Shown piece by piece: positions 37,568-49,439 of a stretch of DNA of 64,000 bases. The DNA comes from Paralichthys olivaceus (lineage: Eukaryota > Chordata > Actinopteri > Pleuronectiformes > Paralichthyidae): assembly GCF_024713975.1 (NCBI RefSeq), contig NC_091113.1, forward strand, positions 12,501-76,500, read 5' to 3'. Numbering within the stretch: the stretch's first letter is position 1; every line of letters starts with the position of its first letter. A model generated the notes under the pieces. The model did not search any database. It saw only the letters and a program-made list of their open reading frames with translations, and was not told where the DNA came from. The position numbers and the translations under genes are program-made.

Positions 37568-40500
37568 CTAAAGACAAATGTTAATGTGTTTGGCAAGCTC
37601 TCGGTCGAGGTCGTGGATCAGGTTGTCGAAGTCCTTCAGACTAAGTCGACAGTTGAACGGAGCATCAAAGTCCAGGAAGTCTTCGACATACAGACCTCCT
37701 CCTCCTGAAGACCACACGTCCTTCTTCTCCACTTCTTCATCGCCGCTTTCTAAAACAACAGCAATAATAAGGAGGCGTGTTCAGACTATGACAGCATGAA
37801 ATCAACAACCAGCTTTGGATGTAAGTTTACCTCTGTCACTGTCACTTCCTGCCACCTCGTCGTAGTCCGCCTCCTGTGCCAAGAGAAGGTCTTGACCACA
37901 GACACTCCAGTCTCCGGCGTAGCGGTTGATTGGCGGTGGACTCTCCAGTCGGGACTGACCACCTCGACACCGCCGTGACACCACCACCTCTCCCTCAGGA
38001 TTCTGAGGCATCGCTAATCGTAGCACAGGACGCCGCTGCTGCAGTCCCAGGGGATGATGGGGAAGGGTGGGTGAGGGAGGAGCAGAGTCGCGGGTGTGGT
38101 CATGTGCTGGCACTGAACAAAAGGAGATACAAACAGTACAACAAGAAGCAGAGCACAGTGGTGTCCATGGCAACAGCAGAGTTTAGAATAGTTGAGAATA
38201 AGAACTCATAGGCTGCAGCGCCCCCTGTCTCACCTGGCCACTGCTGCAGCAGGTAATGCAATGCCTCAATGTGTCGTTTAAAATCCACTGCACTCGCCAT
38301 CTCTTCACCGAACCCTTTCCCCCTTGCTCCCCTCCCTCCTCCCCCTCCTCCCCTCCAGGCCTCTTGGGTCGGGGTGAGGAGCACCGGGCCAAAGCAAACA
38401 GCAAGGTTCTGATGGGTCATCCTGTTGTATGAGCTGAAGGAAGCCACCAGACTAAGATGGTCGAGCAGCAACGACAGAGTTGCCTGGAGACACAAATGAC
38501 CGAATCAGAGGAGAAGTACTGACCTGAACAACCACGGGGCTGAAAACCATAAAACTTAAAACTCAACCAGATCATTGATCAAAATGTATTCTACTATTGA
38601 GCCCTCAAAGGTCCAAGGTCTGAGGCCCCTGAGTCTGAGGCCTCTGAGTCTTAGGCCCCTGAGTCTGAGGCCCCTGAGTCTTAGGCCCCTGAGTCTTATG
38701 CCCCCTGAGTCTTAGGCCCCCTCAGTCTGAGGCCCCTGAGTCTTAGGCCCCCTGAGTCTTAGGCCCCTGAGTCTTAGACCCCTGAGTCTGAGTCCCCCCT
38801 GAGTCTGAGGCCCCTGAATCTGAGGCCCCTTGAGTCCGAGGCCCCTGAGTCTTAGGCCCCTGAGTCTGAGTCCCCCTGAATCCGAAGCCCCTGAGTCTTA
38901 GGCCCCTGAGTCTGAGTCCCCCTGAATCTGAAGCCCCTGAGTCTTAGGCCCCTGAGTCTGAGTCCTCCTGTGTCTTAGACCCCTTAATCTGAGTCCCCTG
39001 AGTCTTATGCCCCCTGAGTCTTAGGCCTCTGAGTCTTAGGCCCCAGAATCTGAGTCCTCCTGAGTCTTAGACCCCTGAGTCTTAGGTCTCTGAGTCTCAG
39101 TTCCCAGGGTCTGATACCCCTGAGTCTGGGGTCCCTGAGTTAGAGCAGGATTAATTGTTGCACTGTAAGATTACTGTAGTAGAATTACTTTAGCAGTAGG
39201 ATTATTGATAACTGTAGTAACTGTTACCCTCTCTGGGGGCAGCAAACAGGACAGCAACCCCACTGTGCTCTGGGCCAGCTGAGGGTCAGGAGTCGTGGGT
39301 GAGGGTCGTAAGGTCATGGTGTCCCTGACCACCTGGTACAGAGTCCTGGTGATGAGCGGTGATGGCAGCTCCCGCAAGTAATCCTTCAGAATACCTGAAG
39401 AAACAATACTTATGAGTACCTGTAACTAGTGACTGTGTTCTGTTACCACCAGAGTCACATGGATTCTGACCTGTAATGACATTGATGTCAGGGTAGAGGT
39501 CTTCGCTTAGACACACGGCTGAACTGTTCCGCTCGAACCAATCCCTGAGCTCCTTCTTTACGGCGGCAGATCCACACAGTCGGTACAGACCTACCACCTG
39601 ACGGACGCATATGGGATCATGTGACCAGTCTGCAGTGATCAAACATCTCAAACCAAACAACCAATCAAAGCCCTGATAACAGAAAAGAGACCAACCTTCA
39701 GTCCTCGCCGTTCGATCTCTGCCACTGCTTTCTGGATCAGCAGAGGCACCGGAGCCGCACTACCCTCTTTCTCCACCAGATGGTGCAGTTCCACCCCAAA
39801 CACGTTAACGGGTGATGTGTCAGTGTTGACCTGTGGAGGGAAGAAGACCATCGGGCGCACCGGTACTGTTGGTCTTTCTTCTGATAACTTGATCAACAAT
39901 AATGTAGCAAGCAGAAGTAAGTTAATGGACCTTTCAGGTTCTTATAATTTATTTTAATAATTAATAATGAAATAATTTAAATGGCCTGGCTCCCAAGTAC
40001 ATCTCACAGCCTAAGGGGTAAGGGTGACATCTCTAAACCTTTTAACTGCCCTTGACTAAGTCTTACTTACTTAGTTTAATTACTTATGTACTTACTTAAC
40101 CTTACTAACCTTACTTACTAACCCTAACCCCAGCCTGTTTAGTCTATTTGTAGCCAAAGGGTTTGAATTGTGGACTCATTCTAAACTTACTTGGTGGCTC
40201 TTACTACTCTATGACTTTGTTTTTATCTTCTCTCATTCTATTTATATGTTTTACTGTACAGCACTTTGGTCAATCCCAGTTGTTTTTAAATGTGCTTTAT
40301 AAATAAACTTGATTTGATTGATTTTAAACCCACTCACAGTCAATGTAACTGACATATTCATGTCAGACGTCTCTCTGCGATGCACACAAAGCTATTACAG
40401 CTCTGCTATCTGAAACCGTTATAGCATCCGTGCACCAGCTTCTGATAATATTATAACAAGTCTCCTACTTGTTTACTAGTCTGGTAACATTACATCAACA

Positions 40501-43500
40501 AACAGGGTGAGCCTATAAAATTAGAGGTTTGGTGCTTTCCGTGGAAATGAGTCAAATTCCTAATTGTCCCAGTCAGCCTCTGCCTTTGACTGAGGAAGAT
40601 GGCGAGGATGATTAGGTGATGTAGATGATGAACATCCTAATGCCGAACTCGTGCCAGGAATGCGATATGCAGATTATTTTGCTGTGAGCGCAGTGTTTAC
40701 CTGTTTGTCCCACTTCTCGTGCAGAGACAGTTTGACGTATAGAAGTCCTTGAGGCTCTAGTTTCACACACAGCTGTTGACTACGACTCCCTGAACGACAA
40801 AAACATGTTTAATATTATTTATGATATTTATACAGTTAAACACAAGATGTGAATGTTATGTTTGAGGGAGGGGAACCTTTAAACAGTGATGGAATGGAGA
40901 CTCTTCCCAGACAACACACTCTGTTGCTGGTTGGACCGCATGATGCTTGATTAACATCAGATCCTGGTTTAGACACACACCCTGTCTGCAGATTGGCTGA
41001 AATACAGGAAAATAACAAGTTTGGCCAAACACAATAACTTATAATCTTTTTCAACTGAAGTCCTGACATGTTCCTGATGTGTTCCTGATGTGTTCCTGAT
41101 GTGTTCCTGACATGTTCTGTAGGTTCTGTATGTAATAACAAATTTGTTTGTTGTTGTCTGAGTCAGTGTCTCTGGACATCTTCTGGATATTCTCCTGCAG
41201 CCTCCTGGTAAAATGTCTGTAAAATGAGTCCATGTGAGAAAACAGCAGGAAAACATCTGGAAACTTCTCAGTGAGCGAGTGGGCGTGTCTCTGAGGTTTC
41301 TAACATGTGACGGACGTGAAACTGGAACATAAACACAAATATCTCAGGATGAAGAAGAGGAGCCCTACACGTAGAAGACGTCAATTTGGAAAGACAAGGA
41401 GATTCCTGGTGATAAGGGCTGCAGCGGAACACATACTAACACCATCAATAACACTACCTGGTGTCAGCACCACAATGCGGAGTTGCCGAGCTTGCTCCAG
41501 CTCAAGGTGGAAGGTGTGGTTTAACGAGAGGGCAGAGCTTCGCAGGTTTAGGAGGGCGGTCCTCGCTCTTGTCACATCATCAACCTGAATGGCGAGGAAG
41601 ACGTCCTTACTGCCCTCCGACCTGAGAGGAGAACAGCCACAGCAGATGAGTGTGAATCGAGGACCATTTTAACTGTTTATCTGTCACCTCCCTAGACTGA
41701 GGGTCATCCATGTTCAAGCAGATTCGTTTAAAAAAACATTTAAATGTAAAGTTGGAACAGAATTGCAGTACATCTAATGTCCAGCAGATGCCACTGTAAT
41801 CAAACTATGTACAGTTGTGTACCTGGTCTTCATCTCCTCCAGGCCCAGCAGGTGGACTGTCAGTAAACCCGTCACCCTCTGGCTGCATCGAGGTGGATCA
41901 GAGCCCAGGTACAACCTGAACGAACTCATATCGCACAACATTTCCTGGGAAGCTGCATGTTTAGGACCTTGTGGCCGTGGCAGCAGTTCGGGAGAATCTC
42001 CATCACTGAGATGACCTGAAAGAAAAGGGGAAATTTTACATCCTGGTACTTTGACATACAGGTGTGTGCAGCTGGAAAAGCATGAGCAGGTTCAGCCTTG
42101 TCATCGTACTGTGACCCTTTACCTCCTTTACTCACGGAGCGTCCTCTCAATGATTGTCGCAGGGGGTTAGTGGGTGGGGCGGAGCTGTCCAAGTGATATC
42201 TGCTGATCACATTCTGGTTGGACAAAGTCGACAATGATGTCACATTCCTCATGCTACACTCGTCCCTGCCTCCTCTGCTGTCATCTCCCTGGCGATGAGC
42301 TCGAGATGACGAGCGGAGGCTGAGTTTGCGCCGTAGTTCAGGAAGTTTCTTCATCTTTTGGGAAAGTTTCCTCACTGTACCAGGAGACCTCAGCCTGTCA
42401 ATCACACTACTGGATATGCCTCCTTTCTTCTGGGAGGCAGGGCTATAGTCAAAGGGGAGGGGGTCTGAGGGGGAAAGAGATGGAAGTTAAATGTAACTTA
42501 AAGTATGAAACACATTAGAGCCCAAGCTGGAATCACCTGTGTTCTCACCTGTGAGTTCTGCTGTGATGTCATCAGTACAGTAGCTGACACTAGGATTAGC
42601 GCCCTCCAGTGGATGTTCATCACTACGAGCCTCCATTGACCTGACACCTCCTTCCTCTCCTCTAGTATCTTCTGACCCCACCCTATTTGTTGAACTCTCC
42701 TCCCTCTCCCTCTCCTCTCTCCTCCTCCCTACCTCTCTGTGCAGGGTGTCCTCCTCCTCTGGGATCGGGTTGTACCAGATGTTGCTGCCTCTGTCCTCCA
42801 GAGGGCCACAGACATCCTCTGAAGCCTGGGACTTTCCTGAAGACAGCACCCAGGCTCGGCTGCTGCGATCCAAGCTCTGTAGGTAGGCACGTTGTCCAGA
42901 GCGTTTAGTACTGATGGAGGTGGTGGGGACATCAGTGGAGCCCCATGTGGACTGGGAGGCCTCCTGCAACACTGTTGAAGAACTGACAGGAAGACAGGGG
43001 GCACTGGCCGTGTCCCAGGCAAGATAGACGAACTTCCTCTGGCTGCACGTTACTGTCTGGAAGTAAAAGGCGTGAGTGTGAAACTTGTCAAACGAGGATA
43101 CAAAAATTCAAGAAAAAAGAAGAAGAAAGAACAGAGTGAACAAAGGGGGGCATCATTTATCAGGAGTAAAACTACCTGAAGATAGAGAAGACGTTGTAAA
43201 CAAGGGGTTCAAAGAAGAAGAAGAAATTTACAACTAACACGATCATGAGTAGAAGAAATTTCGTCTCATGAAGACACTGCCATCAAAGCTACGCCTGACT
43301 TCTTATACCTTATCCTGCATTTGGCTGCAGGTCCACCCAGGTGCATCTTGGGATATCCCTAGTGGGTGGTCCCAGGGAAATGACCTAGGGGTGGGGCTTG
43401 AGGACAGAGCAACAGACCCCTGCATCACCCAGTGCTGTTTCTTAGCAACAGTGATGCGGTTAGGTGATGGTGAAGGAGGGTCTGATAGTTGCGGTGTTCT

Positions 43501-45238
43501 CGCTGTTGTTGTCAGTGATGGTGATGATGATGTCTGAGCTGAGTAAGACGACATGACCTTATCTGGATCATCTGGAGGACACACACACACATACACAGAT
43601 ATTATTAGCACCATGACAATTTGATTCGAAATCAGTGAGTTACTTTGTGTTTGTTTGCACCAATCTATAATCAATCTATTATCAATCTATTATCAATCTA
43701 TTATCAATATATAATCAATATATAATCAATATATAATCAATCTATTATCAATATATAATCAATCTATTATCAATATATAATCAATCTATAGTCAATCTAT
43801 AATCAATCTATAATTAATCTATTATACATCTATAGTCAATCTATAATCAATCTATAGTCAATCTATTATCAATCTATAATCAATCTATTATCAATCTATT
43901 ATCAATCTATTATCAATCTATTATCAATCTATTATCAATATATAATCAATATATAATCAAACTATTATCAATCTATAATCAATCTATTATCAATCTATAA
44001 TCAATCTATAATTAATCTATTATACATCTATAGTCAATATATAATCAAACTATTATCAATCTATAATCAATCTATTATCGATCTATAATCGATCTATAAT
44101 TAATCTATTATACATCTATATTCAATCTATAATCAATCTATTATCAATCTATTATCAATCTATAGTCAATCTATTATCAATCTATAATCAATCTATTATC
44201 AGTCTATAATCAATCTATTATCAATCTATAATTAATCTATAGTCAATCTATAATCAATCTATTATCAATCTATAGTCAATCTATTATCAATCTATAATCA
44301 ATCTATTATCAGTCTATAATCAATCTATTATCAATCTATAATTAATCTATAGTCAATCTATAATCAATCTATTATCAATCTATAGTCAATCTATTATCAA
44401 TCTATAATCAATCTATTATCCACCTATCATCAATCTATAATTAATCTATTATCAATCTATAGTCAATCTATAGTCAATCTATTATCAATCTATAGTCAAT
44501 CTATTATCAATCTATAGTCAATCTATTATCAATCTATTATCAATCTATAATCAATCTATAATGAATCTATTATAAATCTATAGTCAATCTATAATCAATC
44601 TATAATTAATCTATAGTCAATCTATAATCAATCTATTATCAATCTATAGTCAATCTATTATCAATCTATAATCAATCTATTATCCACCTATCATCAATAT
44701 ATAATTAATCTATTATCAATCTATAGTCAATCTATAATTAATCTATTATCAATCTATAGTCAATCTATAATCAATCTATTATCCACCTATCATCAATATA
44801 TAACTCATAATAGTATTATATTATATAATATACTGATAACATCAAGAACCCCATGAAAGCTGCTAGAGGACAAGTTTAATTCCTTTAGGCCTGGAAACCT
44901 GGAAACTTCCCCAGTAACATTTGAACCCTGCAGTTCTTTAAGGTTCTACACTAAGAACAAATAAATGCTCCTCCAATCTTCTTGAGACTCATGAGGAACC
45001 TATGGAATGTTCTCATGGACAAATAAGGTTGCACACCTGGAAAAGATGAACTGTTGGTTTAGCCTGGTTGAGTCATGTGATCACTCACCGGTCACATGAT
45101 CAGCATGTGTCCAGTTTCCCTCTTTTTTCATCTCAATGTTTCGTCTCCACCTCCCCGCAATGTTTTACCAGACAGGAAGTGACACGCTCCGTGGGTCAGC
45201 ATCCATTTCCTGTCATGTCAGCAAGGACCTGATAGAGG

Positions 45239-45289
<51 letters not shown>

Positions 45290-47659
45290 ATGTGTGTGCA
45301 GATGTCAATGACTTCTCTGTATTCAAGACTAAGCACAGTGCTGCTATTCACTATTCAACAGTGTTACAACACAAACACAGTCAGTCACCACAAGGCGCCT
45401 TTCACAGCCGATAAATATAAACTCATGTCTGTTTAACATCACATGACTCGTTAAAACTAAAATATAACACTTTTCTGCCATGACTCTGATTGGTCAGAAG
45501 TTAATTAACCTGCAGCATCAGTTGCCAGGGTGATTACCCAGGTGACTTAAACCAGAGTTTAACTCACATTTATCGGAATAACGATAGTTATACTCTGGTC
45601 ACAGCAACAACAACTGTCAGTCAACGTATCTGACATCAGACAAACAGGAAGAAACTACACACACATGTCTAACGACAGGAAGTGGTCCGCTTTGTAAACA
45701 GGAAGTGGAACATTAAACTTGTGTTGATGAGTTGAGCGTTTTACTTTGGTTCTTTACACAGAGAGAGTGCGACAGAGAGACAGAGAGACAGAGAGAGAGC
45801 GGTAATAATGTGACACACATCTTCCTGAGCTCTGTACTACGAAGCAAGATTTGTGGTTATCAGGGTAACTTCATCTGGATTGTTTGAGTCTCTGAGGAGG
45901 ACCAGGGTCCTCAGAGACCAACAAGATCTAGCTTCTCCTCAGAGGATAAACCTTTGTCTGCTGCTGGAGCCCAATAGAACCAACCTGACCAGGAGGAGCA
46001 AAATTAATAACAGTCTTTTCTTTAGTTAGGGTTCGAGAACCCTATTGTTTTTACTATTATTTGGTGTTTGCCGCCTCAGCGCAAATTCCCATGAGATGAA
46101 ATGAGCTAGAAACACGAAACTTGGCACAATAACTGGAATTTATGTACATCAACTTTCTTTAAACAGGATCTGAAGCAACCACATGGTGGCGCTGTAATCG
46201 AGCTTTGAAAAGAAGAATAGCTCACAGGCCTAACTTTCAAAAAAAAAAAATTGCCAATTTAAACTGTAGAAGTCGGCCATGATGGAGTTTTTGCTAATTT
46301 GCCTATTTGTAATGTCTATCTACTTTTTGTTCTTTCAACCCATCAACACCAAATTTGGTACACAGAATTGTGAGACTTAGATATACATTTCTGTAAAAAA
46401 TGATCACGATTGGTCAACGATCACGGCCGTTATTAACCATAAACTTTTGCCAAGGTCAGGGCTTAGAGGGAAATTGACCATAACTCTTTAAATATTTGTC
46501 CAAACTTCATGAAACTAATTAAATATCTTTTTATTTTTTGGTGCAACAGTTTTTATTGAGCTGCTTCCATTGGTCGGCTGTGGCTGAGGGGGTAGAGTGG
46601 TAGTCCTTCAACCTGAGGTTTAGCAGTTCCAATCCCAGCCCATGTGAAGGTATCCTAGGGAAAGATCCCTCAAAGATGTTAGATGCTCTAACTGGAAGTT
46701 GCTTTGTATACAAGCATCAGCTAAATGACATGTGATGTGCTGCTTCCTCCTATTGAGCAAATTAAAGCTTGAGCCCACTCTTTATTTTTATTGTTCTTTA
46801 TGGCTTTACTTATTTACTTTTAGTAGCTGAATGGTTTTCAAACCTCATTGTACAAGTGTGTACTAATATCAATAAACAGTAGAAATAGAATCATAGTGTT
46901 GAACCTGAAAATCAGTCTACTTCCTTCTTTACAGTATATTTGTGTGTTGTATTTTCTCCAGCTGAGCTTGAAGCCACCAGGGTTTCACCTGAAAGACTAA
47001 AACTGTCCCACACAGTGAGAATACATGTAAATGATTCGATGGAGACACAGATGAGACTATATTCAGATCCACTCTTGTTAATGACAGAAAACTTTTACTA
47101 TAGGTAGGAAAACCTGAGTTAACTTTACGAGTTTAAACCAGCGTCATGTGACCACTTAGCCTGACTATGATTGTTAGGTTAAGTTCAGCTGGATAAAGAG
47201 ATCCTGGATATGTTGAACCTGGTTTGTAACAGGTATTTTCCTGGAGTTCTTCTGACAGTCTGACCCTCAAGATCATGACTGAAAGCTCCGCAGTCACATC
47301 ATCACAGCTTGTTCAGTGAAATGCATGCTGGGACACATGTCTGAAGTCGTTTGTATAAGAAAGACGAAGTGAGTGTCATCAGGATGAAGAAAGACAATGT
47401 CCTCTGGATGAAGACAGAGAATGTCCTCTGGGTGAAGACAGAAATGTCCTCAGAATGAAGACAGAGAACATCCTCAGCATGAAGACGGAGAACGTCTTTA
47501 GGATGAAGACATTGGACATGCTCTTGTCTCTGCAGCAGCATTTACAAACACTAAGTTACAAACTGTTTCCTCACCGCTGAGTTTAGACTTTGTCTTCCTG
47601 TGGCTTCGATCTTTTCCTCTGAGTCTGGAGAACGTTCTCTTTAGCAAGGGCTCTGCCAT
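37568..47659 (-). CDS. syde1: synapse defective Rho GTPase homolog 1 (C2-RhoGAP)
   Basis: Presynaptic RhoGAP that regulates the actin cytoskeleton and synaptic vesicle docking; also acts in cell migration. Exons: 47659-47575, 43571-43309, 43056-42549, 42464-42123, 42015-41823, 41621-41458, 40996-40877, 40789-40701, 39830-39696, 39597-39471, 39394-39228, 38483-38234, 38112-37831, 37749-37568. They total 969 codons with stop, 968 aa; human SYDE1 is about 735. The N-terminus [16 protein letters not shown] is nearly that of human SYDE1, as are [16 protein letters not shown] and [15 protein letters not shown]2-like domain covers about 430-585 ([15 protein letters not shown]) and RhoGAP about 590-815, with arginine finger R639 in [32 protein letters not shown] and [10 protein letters not shown] near the C-terminus distinguish SYDE1 from SYDE2. 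The protein ends [10 protein letters not shown]. The extra length is in low-complexity N-terminal exons, mainly the 87-residue exon 43571-43309. Intron 1 is about 4 kb of repeats. Confidence 0.93.
38598..39140. repeat. 15-bp minisatellite (CCCCTGAGTCTTAGG)
   Basis: About 35 imperfect units alternating TCTTAGG and TCTGAGG endings fill most of the syde1 intron 38484-39227. Confidence 0.95.
39831..40700. other. syde1 intron 8 with L2-type element tail
   Basis: This intron holds AC/CTTA-rich simple sequence at about 40060-40130. At about 40253-40322 a plus-strand tail (TACAGCACTTTGGTCAA, then TGCTTTATAAATAAACTTGA) matches fish L2-type 3' ends. The remainder shows nothing recognisable. Confidence 0.55.
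43572..43605 (-). repeat. GT-rich tract before the syde1 exon 2 acceptor
   Basis: In transcript sense the intron ends TGTGTATGTGTGTGTGTG then TCCTCCAG before exon 43571-43309, an AC/GT-type tract in place of a long pyrimidine tract. Confidence 0.7.
43662..44812. repeat. 11-bp AT-rich minisatellite (ATCAATCTATT), about 1.15 kb
   Basis: Roughly 100 copies of ATCAATCTATT/ATCAATCTATA and single-base variants form an almost gap-free array in syde1 intron 1. Longer blocks repeat within it, for example around 44165-44300 and 44280-44420, indicating block duplication. Confidence 0.97.
45241..45300. repeat. (GT)n microsatellite
   Basis: About 25 GT units with minor interruptions lie in syde1 intron 1 (43572-47574). 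Confidence 0.95.
46024..46530 (+). mobile_element. interspersed repeat of unknown class
   Basis: It starts with the short palindrome GGGTTCGAGAACCC and contains AAACACGAAACTTGGCACA and CCAAATTTGGTACACAGAAT, motifs typical of a common fish interspersed repeat. No coding capacity is seen. It lies in syde1 intron 1, directly before a SINE. Confidence 0.5.
46565..46740 (+). mobile_element. tRNA-derived SINE
   Basis: A polymerase III box A (TGGCTGAGGGGGTAGAG) and box B (GGTTTAGCAGTTCCAATCC) are spaced as in a tRNA head. A body with GGGAAAGATCCCTCAAAGAT and a short tail follow. The tRNA acceptor and anticodon structure is not intact, so this is a SINE and not a tRNA gene. Confidence 0.75.
47393..47525. 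repeat. tandem repeat, about 30 bp unit
   Basis: Four to five copies of a unit built on GAAGACAGAGAATGTCCTC lie near the 5' end of syde1 intron 1 (donor at 47574). Confidence 0.8.
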
Positions 47660-48594
47660 GGTGTCCCCTGTCCTCCCCTTTCCTCCCCTGTCCTCACAGA
47701 GACTGATCCAGAAGGAGAACAGACGATTACAGCTCCTCGTCCCTCATGTCTCAGTGTGAACACTCGTCCATGACTCTGAACAGGAAATAAATTCCTCACA
47801 TTCTTTCCCAAACTCCCCCTCCTTCCCCCATCCCTCCTCCCACGCTCCGCCCTCCACTGGGAGACAAGGACAGCAGAGGAATCATGGGTAATGTAGTTTG
47901 TCCCTGTAAAATCAGAAATAAACTCAACCTTTTCTTCATGTTTCTCTGAGCATGTTTCTGTTGCTTCATGTCAAATGTGAATTTATAGTCCTGTAACATC
48001 TGAGATTTACTTTAATTTACTTTACTTTAACTTTACAGGCCCAGTTGTTCCTGATTCAAGTAACCACGGCAACTCAATCACTTACACCTGAGCTGTTGTC
48101 TGCTGAGTTTCAAATTAAAAGTCATCACCATGCTCACAGACCTTAGCTCTCGCTTGCACTTTAACTCCTGCAGAATCTGTCACGCTTGCTGTCATGCTCT
48201 CGCACTGCTGCTGCATTGAAAATACAAAAATATGAGAAGCATTTATATTAAAACGTTATAACCCTACAGATATAAACATTAAAATACCAAAGTGATACTT
48301 CTCACCACCCACTATAAAACATTAAAATACTCCATCTATAGATATATAAACATTGACCTATACAAAGACCTAAGTACTGCAGATAGTAATATACATGTAG
48401 AGATGTACTTCTGAAGATTTCAGTCCCAGGTGATCCACAACCACAGTGAAGCTCTACCGAAGCTCTACTCTACCGAAGCTCTACTCTTGTTACACCAATG
48501 ATGCCCTGGAGCTTGTGAGCCCTCGTCTCTACTAAAATAGGCAAAAACCATCAAAATCACCCCCGACTGTGGCAGTCCTTATACAGATGTATAT

Positions 48595-48795
48595 ACATGT
48601 AATACTGCAGATACAGATATTTAAATAGTGCAGATATAGATAATAACATGTAAATACTGCAGATATAGATATATAAACATGTAATACTGCAGACATAGAT
48701 ATATAAACATGTAATACTGCAGACATAGATATATAAACATGTAATACTGCAGACATAGATATATAAACATGTAATACTGCAGATATAGATATAGA
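48595..48795. repeat. 30-bp tandem repeat, about 6 copies
   Basis: Units of ATAGATATATAAACATGTAA plus TACTGCAGAC are almost identical from about 48660 to 48790 and more diverged before that. Repetitive open frames on the minus strand come from the 30-bp (10-codon) period. Confidence 0.93.
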
Positions 48796-48973
48796 GTTTG
48801 TTCCTCAGTTCTATGTTTGTGCACAAGATGGAGACAAACTCCAGAAAACGGATTCACTGACACTGACATCAAATCTATTGATCAGATAATAACACTATGA
48901 CTCAGATGGTTCGTGTGTTTTTGTTTATTATTAAACCATATCTCATTTTATTTCATAGTATTCCTTTTATTTT

Positions 48974-49199
48974 ATCTTGTTTTAGTTTTACTTCAGTTTA
49001 CTTTTACTTTAATGTTCAATGTCAATTTTTTTGGACAACAGAAGGAGACGATGGTTCACAAACACGTGAAAATGAAAGTGAATCAGTTTTTGTTCAATTA
49101 ATAAAGAAGATAAAGTATAGTTATTGATCAAAGAGGGATTTCGTCAAAGTAACGGCTGTTTCCTGTTTTTCTTCTGCTTTCTTCTGATTTCACCTTGTT
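48974..49199. repeat. duplicated block, copy A
   Basis: This 226-bp segment is nearly identical to 53699-53913 (for example GGAGACGATGGTTCACAAAC in both, same orientation). Copy A has an 11-bp CTTCTGCTTT-type insertion near its end. The copies flank about 4.5 kb containing the LINE and the CA/GT arrays. They lack LTR-type TG...CA ends. Confidence 0.9.
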
Positions 49200-49439
49200 C
49201 ATTTTTTTTAACTTTCTCTGGTTCTTTCACAATAAAGGTAAAATCTTTCACAATAAAAGTCCAGCAGCTTACTTTGTTGGGTGCTGGTGAGGAGCATGGA
49301 GGAGACGTTCCAGATGATCGGAGGACGAGTAGGCAAATTGAAAACAGAGGAAGGGGCAGGTTTGGACATCTGGAGCCGCCAGTCAAACCTGAATTCATTA
49401 ACCTTCTCTGTTAATTAATTAAAGAAACGTCAGGTTCAA

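Noticed and set aside
46565..46740. Possible tRNA gene (boxes A and B present)
   Set aside because: No intact cloverleaf or acceptor stem, and a SINE body follows; the same head occurs at 56632.
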